Part shown: piece by piece, positions 35,145 to 42,692 of the stretch
How the letters are laid out: each line of letters begins with the position of its first letter
Numbering within the stretch: the first letter of the stretch is position 1
NCBI GenBank assembly: GCA_015056725.1
Contig: SVFS01000001.1
Span: forward strand, 62,001 to 126,000
DNA length: 64,000 nucleotides
Source: Lachnospiraceae bacterium
Lineage (GTDB): Bacteria; Bacillota; Clostridia; Lachnospirales; Lachnospiraceae
Direction of reading: 5' to 3'
The notes under the pieces: model-generated
The model's input: the letters and a program-made list of their open reading frames with translations, nothing else
What the model was told of the DNA's origin: nothing
Database searches by the model: none
Position numbers and translations under genes: made by a program

Positions 35145-37295
35145 TTACACTCGCTTGTTTCTTATCACATTGCCTTTCTGCATAATATAAACATATACAC
35201 TCAACAGTATCGTAAGCACTGTCCCTATAACGATTATCGTATCTGGAACAAGCAACTGTTCATACAAAAACTGTCCATACTGCAGCACAAACGTTATCTG
35301 ACAAATAACCATTGGCAATATCCATTTCTCATTTACCATACATAATATCAGAAACAATAACACTATCGGATAATAAACCCACATGGACGCATCCCAGACA
35401 AACAACCTTACTACGCACTGCCCTAAATCGTAACCGCAAAGCATGCCTGACAGAGAAACCACTACTGCCATTACAACCGTTGCCACTATCATTCCATATA
35501 TTTTCTTTCTATCTCTCCATTTATATGCAATAACACAGATGAAAGCCACAACCCAAATCGCATAATGTGCTATCAACGCTACACTTACTCCCAGAAGCAA
35601 ACCACACCAAAGTTCTTTCTTCTTTACATTCACACTATCTGCAATAAGCCATACAAGTGCAAGCATTGCAATTACCAACCCATCTACATGTCCCCATATA
35701 GCAGATACCAGATAAGTTGTCGGCAAATAAAGCATCAGAGCATATGCAATCAGTGCACTTTGTTTGCCTTTCTGCTTATTTACTGCCATTGCCACAAATA
35801 CTGCCGCCATCAAATCAGCCAGTATGCACACAAGCTTCAAAAGGAAAAACAACGGTTTTTCCTGCAGGAAAGAAAGCACCCACATCATAGTCATATATAA
35901 TGTCGTACTTCTTGTCCCATCTGTCTCAATCAAATACTGTAAATAATCCGAACTCATGCATTCCATCATCGGCTTACGAATTACAATTGCAAAAATCGTA
36001 AGTAATGCAAACGCAATCCAGAGCATATATCTATTCACAAAGTCTATAAAGATACTTTCCCATTTATATGTGCATGTATTTGATTGCCCTTCAGCCGGTT
36101 CCAAATCTTTTTTACAATCTGTTATTACCTGATATGTCATCATACCAAGACAAAGCAGATAAGCAATCGCAATCCATTTATCACTAAAATAACACTTTCC
36201 AAAAGTCGTCTGTACATAAGCCACATAGCTTCCTGCACCAATAATGATTGCATGAATACCGTATTTCCTATCAAGAAATGCATACAAAATAGCAACTACC
36301 TCAAGCAGCATTCCGTAACGCTCATGCATACACGGCAGGAAACACATCGTAAAAAAGACCGACCACAATACATATCGAAGCCATTGTTGTGCAGTTTCTT
36401 TCTTTCCGTTTCGAATAACAATTACCGCAAAAACGCCAAGCACTGCAATAATACTCAAGTTCGCTACGGTGGAAAAAATGTAATAGGGACTTTCTTTAAA
36501 TATCGCCCAGATATTAGGATAAAACACGTACATGTATGGATATCTTCCAAGCTGTCTCAAATAAACCGAAAACGGTATAAAAACAGAACATCCACCGATA
36601 ATTGCAGGAATACAAAGAAGCTCCATTACAATCGGTATCCAGAGAAAATGTCTGATAGAAATCCTTCTTGTTTTCCAATAGTAAATTACTAAAACAGGCA
36701 AAATCAGTACCGCCTGCAATTTAAACGAAAAAGCACATCCGAGCAGAATCATCGCCAGGCTCGGCTTATCTCTTAACAGCGCATAAATCATATACAGCAG
36801 GAAGGTCACATAAACCATATCGCATTGTCCCCAATATGCACTGTTCAAAACAACCGATGGATAAAACAATACCGCTGAATATGCTGCTGTAAAAAGGATC
36901 TCTTTTGTATAGCTTTTGCATTTACACAATAATCCGTTCAAATTTTTCTGCAATTCATATACACGTGCAACAATAAGACCACCTGCAATTGCTCCCAGAT
37001 AATCAAATACAATAGAAAACAGTTTTACTTTAATAATCGTTCTGCCCGGTAAATAGTTCAAAAGCCATAGTACTGTTATATACGGCATGTTATAGTCCCC
37101 ATCAAACGTACTCAAAACAGATGGGCCATACCCAGGCTTCATATCTGCCGACCACGGAATCAGACACACTTGCATATCCGCTGTAATGCATTCAATCCCC
37201 TGCCAGCGAACCCAGAATGCGATTAACGAAATCAGTAATAATGCTCCTGTCCATATGCAATTTTTTCTGTCAAAAAAGTTACTTAACTTTGTCAT
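35145..37295 (-). CDS. double-length GT-C-like membrane protein
   Basis: 716 residues from ATG 37295, chosen for the AAAGAGGACA site; another ATG lies at 37313. More than 20 hydrophobic segments fall into two halves of similar layout. The first has PSVVLNSAYWGQCD followed by a Lys-rich loop. The second repeats PTTYLVSAIWGHVDG in the same relative place. The WGQxD pattern recalls GT-C mannosyltransferases (PIG-M/ALG-like), which use lipid-phosphate sugars. The first half retains acidic residues in the first loop (AWSADMKPGY region and STFDGDYNMPY). I infer an internal duplication with one possibly inactive half. No terminator separates it from recD2. Confidence 0.65.
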   Translation of the reverse strand: MTKLSNFFDRKNCIWTGALLLISLIAFWVRWQGIECITADMQVCLIPWSADMKPGYGPSVLSTFDGDYNMPYITVLWLLNYLPGRTIIKVKLFSIVFDYLGAIAGGLIVARVYELQKNLNGLLCKCKSYTKEILFTAAYSAVLFYPSVVLNSAYWGQCDMVYVTFLLYMIYALLRDKPSLAMILLGCAFSFKLQAVLILPVLVIYYWKTRRISIRHFLWIPIVMELLCIPAIIGGCSVFIPFSVYLRQLGRYPYMYVFYPNIWAIFKESPYYIFSTVANLSIIAVLGVFAVIVIRNGKKETAQQWLRYVLWSVFFTMCFLPCMHERYGMLLEVVAILYAFLDRKYGIHAIIIGAGSYVAYVQTTFGKCYFSDKWIAIAYLLCLGMMTYQVITDCKKDLEPAEGQSNTCTYKWESIFIDFVNRYMLWIAFALLTIFAIVIRKPMMECMSSDYLQYLIETDGTRSTTLYMTMMWVLSFLQEKPLFFLLKLVCILADLMAAVFVAMAVNKQKGKQSALIAYALMLYLPTTYLVSAIWGHVDGLVIAMLALVWLIADSVNVKKKELWCGLLLGVSVALIAHYAIWVVAFICVIAYKWRDRKKIYGMIVATVVMAVVVSLSGMLCGYDLGQCVVRLFVWDASMWVYYPIVLLFLILCMVNEKWILPMVICQITFVLQYGQFLYEQLLVPDTIIVIGTVLTILLSVYVYIMQKGNVIRNKRV

Positions 37296-37341
37296 TGTGT
37301 CCTCTTTTATCATGTTTAAGAAAAATTCTCATACAGCGAAC

Positions 37342-37374
37342 AAAGACACACCGTAAGCGATGTGTCTTTATTTA
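37342..37374 (-). terminator. weak terminator after the flagellar gene cluster
   Basis: AAAGACACA pairs with TGTGTCTTT over a short loop with extra inner pairing. The T run is only three on the minus strand and longer, but broken, on the plus strand. It lies between the FlgJ-like gene and the next membrane protein gene. Confidence 0.5.
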
Positions 37375-37402
37375 TGATTCCTACTATCGAAAAAAGTTCA
37401 TT

Positions 37403-37777
37403 TTACACTTCCGTTGTTGGTATTTCCATACCGTAATTGCGTTTCATGGATTCGTACAATTCCTGCGCTATTCCAAGATTTGAATCCTCTGTAAGCTGTT
37501 TTGCCATAGTCTGTACCATGCTGTCTTTCATTAAGTCCTGACTACTTGCCATAGCTGACGAAGACGGTTCACCCGTTCCGAAAATATCCACCGTATCCAT
37601 CACTTCATCCATTACCATCTCTACCAGATACTGCTCAAACTGCTTGCAGGCATCCATGAGTTCATCATCGGTGGCATTGGTATAATCTGTTCTTTTTATG
37701 TTATTCATCTTATCCGCAGCTGCCGATGAACTTGACAAATATGCGGAATAATCTGAAGACAATCCACTAATATCCAT
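37403..37777 (-). CDS. FlgJ-like rod-binding protein
   Basis: 124 residues. DACKQFEQYLVEMVMDEVMD (about 45-64) and LGIAQELYESMKRNYG near the end match the rod-binding domain of FlgJ. The muramidase domain of proteobacterial FlgJ is absent, as usual in Firmicutes. It probably caps or chaperones flagellar rod assembly outside the membrane. It follows flhP by 17 nt, completing an mbl-flhO-flhP-rod-binding order. Confidence 0.85.
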   Translation of the reverse strand: MDISGLSSDYSAYLSSSSAAADKMNNIKRTDYTNATDDELMDACKQFEQYLVEMVMDEVMDTVDIFGTGEPSSSAMASSQDLMKDSMVQTMAKQLTEDSNLGIAQELYESMKRNYGMEIPTTEV

Positions 37778-37794
37778 TATGTACCTCGCTTATC

Positions 37795-38613
37795 TTAGCT
37801 TCTAAGCTGATTTGCCTGTTGCATCATCTGGTCAGTTGTTGTAATTGCTTTGGAATTCAGTTCATATGCTCTCTGTGCTACGATAAGATTTACCATTTCA
37901 TCTGCCACCTGCACGTTAGAGCCTTCTAAATATCCCTGACGGATACCACTCTTTTGTACGGCATTGCTTGTCGCTTCATTAATTACTGCACCACTTGCTG
38001 CGGATGCCGCATATAAGCTGTCTCCCTCTCTTGTAAGACCACTTGGATTATTAAACTGATATAAACCTATTTTTTGTCCGATAGAAACCGGATTATTGCT
38101 TGCATTCGGATAGCAGATTGTACCATCTTCTGCAATCGTAATACGGCTTGTTACATAGTTATTAGATAAGGTAATTGGCTGACCACTTGAATTTAATACC
38201 GGAAGACCATCCGAATTAGTAAGGCTAACGCCTCCACCATTATTTACAGCCCATACAAAACTACCGTTTCTTGTATAATATGTCTGGCCATCTTCGCCGC
38301 GCACACCAAAGAAACCGTCTCCTGTAATTGCAAAATCCGTATCGCTTTCCGTTGCCATAAGCTGTCCCTGCACGAAAGATGATGTAATTGCCGCGCTTCT
38401 CACACCAAGTCCAACCTGTGCAGCTGTCGGTTTGTTTTCTCCGTTTGCCGTTGTTGTCTTTGTCTGCATATTTTGATACAGTAAGGACTTAAACTGATTC
38501 TGCTGAGATTTGTAACCCGTTGTATTCACGTTTGCAAGATTATTTGCAATCGTATCAACATTTGTCTGTTGTGCAAGCATTCCTGTTGCTGCTGACCATA
38601 AGCTTCTTACCAT
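37795..38613 (-). CDS. flhP: flagellar hook-basal body protein (FlgG/FlhP-like)
   Basis: 272 residues. The N-terminal signature SLWSAATGMLAQQTNVDTIA and NNLANVNTTGYKS, and the C-terminal SNVQVADEMVNLIVAQRAYE, are those of distal rod/hook proteins exported by the flagellar secretion system. An excellent AGAGGTGATT site precedes the ATG. It sits behind a close paralog and Mbl, as flhO-flhP do in Bacillus; FlgG is the alternative name by homology. Confidence 0.9.
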   Translation of the reverse strand: MVRSLWSAATGMLAQQTNVDTIANNLANVNTTGYKSQQNQFKSLLYQNMQTKTTTANGENKPTAAQVGLGVRSAAITSSFVQGQLMATESDTDFAITGDGFFGVRGEDGQTYYTRNGSFVWAVNNGGGVSLTNSDGLPVLNSSGQPITLSNNYVTSRITIAEDGTICYPNASNNPVSIGQKIGLYQFNNPSGLTREGDSLYAASAASGAVINEATSNAVQKSGIRQGYLEGSNVQVADEMVNLIVAQRAYELNSKAITTTDQMMQQANQLRS

Positions 38614-38626
38614 AAGTTAATCACCT

Positions 38627-39406
38627 CTAAATCTTGCCAATCTGGTTCGCTGTAATCTGTAAAGAATTATCGTATGTCTGAATCACCTTCTGATTCGTTT
38701 CGTACGCTCTTGTAATGGCAATCATCTGTACCATCTCGGAAACGGTTTCCACATTGGAAGCCTCTAAATATCCTTGATAAACATCGGCTGCCGGTTCTCG
38801 CTCCGTAGCTCCTTCTATTGTGCGGAACATATTTTCACCATATTTTTCAATATAGTTATAATCCTCAAAATCTGTCACCTGAATCGTAGCAACCAAATTA
38901 CCGTTTTGAAAAATACGACCTGCACGGTCAATTTTTGTCTCTGTAGTATTTGGATTCAGCCGGATATGCTGTCCGTTTGTTCCAAGTACAAAGTCTCCAT
39001 CCTGTGTAACCAAATCGCCTTCTTGTGTAAGATTAAAGTTACCGTCTCTGGTATACATCACAGAGGTGTTACCTGCTTTATCTGTAAATTCAATATTAAA
39101 AAAACCCATATCGGAGAGTGCCAAATCAAAATCTTCATCCGTTACCTTGAGAGCTCCTTGCGAAAAGTCACGATAGGTTTCTCCAATCTTTACCCCCAGA
39201 CTCATGGAGCCAAGCTTTTTCGCATCCATGCCCGGTGTAGAACTGTCTTTAATGCGATATGCAAGCACATCACTGAAAGACTGGTTGGTTACGCCCTCTT
39301 TCTTATAGCCTGTCGTGTCTGTATTCGCCAGATTGTTGGTAATGATGTCCATTCTCTTTTGTTCATTACGCATGCCTGTGTAGGCTGTGTATAAACCCTT
39401 TACCAT
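38627..39406 (-). CDS. flhO: flagellar hook-basal body protein (FlgG/FlhO-like)
   Basis: 259 residues with the same rod-family ends: GLYTAYTGMRNEQKRMDII and NNLANTDTTGYKKEG at the N-terminus, SNVETVSEMVQMIAITRAYE at the C-terminus. A strong AAGGAGAG site precedes the ATG. It follows mbl by 50 nt and precedes flhP by 13 nt. Its product should be a rod component placed by the flagellar export system. Confidence 0.9.
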   Translation of the reverse strand: MVKGLYTAYTGMRNEQKRMDIITNNLANTDTTGYKKEGVTNQSFSDVLAYRIKDSSTPGMDAKKLGSMSLGVKIGETYRDFSQGALKVTDEDFDLALSDMGFFNIEFTDKAGNTSVMYTRDGNFNLTQEGDLVTQDGDFVLGTNGQHIRLNPNTTETKIDRAGRIFQNGNLVATIQVTDFEDYNYIEKYGENMFRTIEGATEREPAADVYQGYLEASNVETVSEMVQMIAITRAYETNQKVIQTYDNSLQITANQIGKI

Positions 39407-39456
39407 ATGTGTCTCTCCTTGGATATAATCCGTTTACTGTAAGCTTAAAACTCTGC

Positions 39457-40449
39457 TTACTCTTCTCTGTATCCTGCCAGGAACTCTACATAGCGTCCTG
39501 TTCCTACCGCTACGGCTGTCATCGGATCTTCTGCTGTCATCGTATTGATACCTGTCTTATCTGCAATCAGATCTTCCAAACCACGAAGAAGACTTCCGCC
39601 ACCTGTTAATACAATGCCTCTGTCCGCAATATCTGCTGCCAGTTCAGGTGGTGTTTTTTCAAGTACACCATGAATCGCTTCTACAATCTGGGAAGTTGTT
39701 TCACGAAGTGCATCTTCTGTTTCTTCAGAAGATACTCTGATTGTATTAGGAAGACCGGACACTAAGTTACGTCCTCTGACATCCATATAATCCGGCTCCG
39801 GTCTGTGGAATGCGGAACCGATTCTGATTTTAATATCTTCTGCTGTTCTTTCACCAATCAGAAGATTATGCTTTTTACGCATATAACGAACGATTGCTTC
39901 ATCAAAATCATCGCCTGCAATTTTAACAGATGCACTTACAACTGTACCGCCCAAAGAAATGACTGCGATATCACTTGTACCACCACCGATATCTACAATC
40001 ATATTTCCACATGGCTTGGAAATATCAATACCTGCACCAATTGCTGCTGCAATCGGTTCTTCAATAATAGATACCTCTCTTGCACCTGCCTGATAAGTAG
40101 CATCTTCTACGGCTTTCTTTTCTACTTCTGTTACACCACTTGGTACACAAACCGCAATACGCGGCTTTCTCATCGTTCTTCTTCCAAGAGCCTTCTGAAT
40201 AAAGTATTTCATCATTTTTTCTGTTACTGTGTAATCAGAAATAACTCCCTGACGAAGTGGTCTGACTGCCACGATATTGCCCGGCGTTCTACCAAGCATA
40301 AGGCGCGCATCTTCACCAATTGCTTTAATCTTGTTTGTATCTCTATCAAAAGCTACAACAGAGGGCTCTTTTAAAACGACTCCTTTCCCTCTGATGTAAA
40401 CCAAAATACTGGCGGTTCCCAAATCGATACCGATATCTGTATACTGCAT
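39457..40449 (-). CDS. mbl: MreB-family actin homolog (Mbl)
   Basis: 330 residues from ATG 40449, chosen for AAGGGAG; the upstream extension to 40500 lacks support. It forms membrane-associated filaments that steer side-wall synthesis and cell width. Actin-fold motifs are complete: DIGIDLGTASILVYIRGKG (phosphate 1), MIVDIGGGTSDIAVISLGG (phosphate 2) and GIVLTGGGSLLRGLEDLI (adenosine). Neighbouring flhO/flhP suggest the Mbl rather than the mreBCD paralog. A good promoter lies upstream. Confidence 0.92.
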   Translation of the reverse strand: MQYTDIGIDLGTASILVYIRGKGVVLKEPSVVAFDRDTNKIKAIGEDARLMLGRTPGNIVAVRPLRQGVISDYTVTEKMMKYFIQKALGRRTMRKPRIAVCVPSGVTEVEKKAVEDATYQAGAREVSIIEEPIAAAIGAGIDISKPCGNMIVDIGGGTSDIAVISLGGTVVSASVKIAGDDFDEAIVRYMRKKHNLLIGERTAEDIKIRIGSAFHRPEPDYMDVRGRNLVSGLPNTIRVSSEETEDALRETTSQIVEAIHGVLEKTPPELAADIADRGIVLTGGGSLLRGLEDLIADKTGINTMTAEDPMTAVAVGTGRYVEFLAGYREE

Positions 40450-40527
40450 AACTGCTACTCCCTTCTGTAGTCTTATATCTTTAATGTTAATGATTTCCAA
40501 AAAAGCTTACTTTAGACATATAGAAGT

Positions 40528-40555
40528 ATTATACCTTAGAAAGTAGCATTTTCAA
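40528..40555 (-). promoter_or_regulatory. promoter of mbl
   Basis: On the minus strand TTGAAA (40550-40555) and TATAAT (40528-40533) are 16 bp apart, about 80 nt before the mbl start, giving a leader of roughly 70 nt. It is a near-consensus vegetative promoter. Confidence 0.7.
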
Positions 40556-40604
40556 AGTGCTTTATAAAAATTTTATGTGCACGGATTTGCAGTTTTTGGA
40601 CAAT

Positions 40605-40644
40605 GAAAAAAGGACATAACATAAGTATTTTCTATGCTGCGTCC
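40605..40644. terminator. terminator-like hairpin upstream of the mbl promoter
   Basis: In minus-strand RNA GGACGCAGCATA pairs with TATGTTATGTCC (11 of 12, with two G-U pairs) and is followed directly by TTTTTT. On the plus strand CTGCTTTTTA follows. No gene ends here on either strand. Confidence 0.6.
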
Positions 40645-40658
40645 CTGCTTTTTACTCC

Positions 40659-40689
40659 TGCCGATATCCTTATGTATAGTTTATCGGCA
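40659..40689. repeat. inverted repeat in the mbl / membrane protein intergenic region
   Basis: TGCCGATA (40659-40666) and TATCGGCA (40682-40689), a perfect 8-bp pair around a 15-nt loop, 15 nt from the hairpin at 40612-40644. Role unknown. Apart from these, the mbl promoter and a ribosome site GCGAGGAAA at the right end, I see nothing else in the 412-bp region 40450-40861. Confidence 0.5.
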
Positions 40690-40861
40690 AGATTCTGTTT
40701 TCCTTTAGTTTTTTATAAAATATATTGATTATTTTTGATTTTATAGAGTTTTCATTACAAATATGTTACACTTCCATTGTACTTGCTTGTCATATATACG
40801 TTTGTAAGCGACAGGATAACACGTTAGACTATATATTTTTATTATCGCGAGGAAATCCATT

Positions 40862-42619
40862 ATGAAACATGTTATAAAACACAAAAATCTGATTCTTTCT
40901 GTTACACTTCCTTTGGTTTGGATTTTCCTAATCACAATCACATGCGGCATTTATTTTGAGACAAACGATGATCGCCTTTTTTCTGAAATTTTTTCCGGTG
41001 CCATGACCGGTACTCCTGAGTTTCGTTCTTATTATATTCATCCGTTTTTAGGTCTTTTTATTACGTTTTTTTACCACATTACAACAGCCATTCCTTGGTA
41101 CGGACTTCTTCTAATTTTATTCCAGTGGATTTGTCATGCTTCTTTTACTTATGCCGTGTTGTCTTTCCGCGAAAACCGGCTAAAGCAGGATTGCACTCAA
41201 AAAATTCATACAAATACATTTTCTGTATTGTTTATAGCCGTTTACTATTCTATATGTTTTACATTCATCGCGCATATTCAATTCACGTCAACTGCGGCCA
41301 TGTTGGCCGTTACAGGATATATGCTGTTGTTCCTTACTAATTTTGATTGCATTGTATTTGTACAGGACACAGATGATGGTAATTCTTCTTCCAAGTATGG
41401 CTTTTCCACATTTTCTGTTATATTGTTTTTTATATTACAGGTATTGAGCTATATGCTTCGAAGCGATTCCATGCTGATGATTCAGCCCTATGGTATGGCT
41501 ATGCTCTTTACAATTGCACTTTGCCATATAATACGGAATCGTTCCTTTTCCATGTTGAAGGTTTCTATTAAACTTCTTGTCGGAACAGTGGTTCTTATCG
41601 TTTTTGGTATCGGAACGCATTTCTTGTTCCACCACGACGAAGGCTGGACTGAGTACGAAAAAGTCAATCAGGGTGTAACAGAAATCACGGATTACTCCCG
41701 GATTCCGGACTATAAAGATGTACAGTCTATTTTAGAAAAATATGATGTGTCCGAAAAGCAATATTTAGCCTTTTTCCAGTATGCCATGATTGAGCCTAAT
41801 CTCTCCGGAGATTGTCTGCTGGAAGTCGCAGAATACGCCAGAAATACTCACCCCACAATTTCCATACAGGAAATCCTCTCTGAAACCGTTAACAGTTTTT
41901 CCAATTCAGAATATTTTGGCATCGGAAAGTTAACTCTGGTACTTTGGCTCTGTTCCGTATTGTATGTAATTGTTTCAAGAAACTTCCTTTTTGCTCTGCC
42001 TTTAGTCAGTTTTGCTTTTACCAGAACTATTGTCTGGAGTTATCTTGTTTATCGTGGAAGAACACCTTTCCGTGTAATCTTTCCACTTTGGGTTATTGAG
42101 TTGCTATTTTTCATGCTTATTCTTTTTGCATTGTCAGCCCGCCAAACAAAAATATCCAAAACATTATATATATTCTCTTTATGCGTACTATTATTAGGTA
42201 GTGCCTGGATTCTCAAAAAGCAATATACCACTATAAAACCACAAAATGTTTCTGACAAGGTATATAACGGAGGATACATTGACCTGATTGCATACTGTGA
42301 TGACCGCCCTGATAATCACTATTTTCTAGATGCAGGAACGTTGCTTTACTATCGTGGAAGCGCTTATACATCGGCACCTTTCCATCCACGGAATTCCCTT
42401 ATCACAGGCTGTTGGTATTCCGGCGCACCTGTATTGTATGAGCGTACTGCTGAGTATGCTCCGCAAGATATAACGATTCATTTAGTTGTCTCACCTGATT
42501 TGCCTACACAAAGTAAAGCTGTCCTTTCTTACTTTGAAGAATGGCGAGGCACAGAAGCTGTTTTCGAAGAATCTTTCACCGTATCTAATGGCGGTGTGTA
42601 TGAGGTGTACAAATTTTAA
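40862..42619 (+). CDS. GT-C-like membrane protein, paralog of 49392-51125
   Basis: 585 residues with about 11 membrane segments and an extracytoplasmic C-terminal domain of roughly 150 residues. The first loop carries FETNDDRLFSEIFSGAMTGT (around 31-50), acidic residues at the GT-C catalytic position, and HPFLGLF follows. The C-terminal region has FHPRNSLITGCWYSGAP. Both motifs recur in the gene at 49392-51125. A GCGAGGAAA site precedes the ATG. It faces a CotH gene convergently across a shared terminator. A glycosyltransferase-like role is inferred from topology only. Confidence 0.65.
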   Translation: MKHVIKHKNLILSVTLPLVWIFLITITCGIYFETNDDRLFSEIFSGAMTGTPEFRSYYIHPFLGLFITFFYHITTAIPWYGLLLILFQWICHASFTYAVLSFRENRLKQDCTQKIHTNTFSVLFIAVYYSICFTFIAHIQFTSTAAMLAVTGYMLLFLTNFDCIVFVQDTDDGNSSSKYGFSTFSVILFFILQVLSYMLRSDSMLMIQPYGMAMLFTIALCHIIRNRSFSMLKVSIKLLVGTVVLIVFGIGTHFLFHHDEGWTEYEKVNQGVTEITDYSRIPDYKDVQSILEKYDVSEKQYLAFFQYAMIEPNLSGDCLLEVAEYARNTHPTISIQEILSETVNSFSNSEYFGIGKLTLVLWLCSVLYVIVSRNFLFALPLVSFAFTRTIVWSYLVYRGRTPFRVIFPLWVIELLFFMLILFALSARQTKISKTLYIFSLCVLLLGSAWILKKQYTTIKPQNVSDKVYNGGYIDLIAYCDDRPDNHYFLDAGTLLYYRGSAYTSAPFHPRNSLITGCWYSGAPVLYERTAEYAPQDITIHLVVSPDLPTQSKAVLSYFEEWRGTEAVFEESFTVSNGGVYEVYKF

Positions 42620-42638
42620 CAAAAATATCTCCTATCAC

Positions 42639-42678
42639 AAATGAGCTTGTGAATACACATCACAAGCTCATTTATTTA
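42639..42678. terminator. bidirectional terminator between membrane protein and CotH genes
   Basis: A perfect 14-bp stem, AAATGAGCTTGTGA with TCACAAGCTCATTT, 7-nt loop, with A and T tracts on both sides. It serves convergent genes ending at 42619 and 42693. Confidence 0.88.
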
Positions 42679-42692
42679 ACACTAATAAGTAT

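Noticed and set aside
36084..36692. Plus-strand open frame of 202 codons opposite the double GT-C gene
   Set aside because: Its composition (rich in Lys, Ser, Tyr, His, Arg) is that of an antisense frame. No ribosome site and no family likeness.
38774..39394. Plus-strand open frame of 206 codons opposite flhO
   Set aside because: The opposite strand carries a clear rod protein; the frame is Cys/His/Ile-rich noise.
39805..40374. Plus-strand open frame of 189 codons opposite mbl
   Set aside because: Cys- and Asn-rich, with no start context. The actin-fold motifs are on the minus strand.
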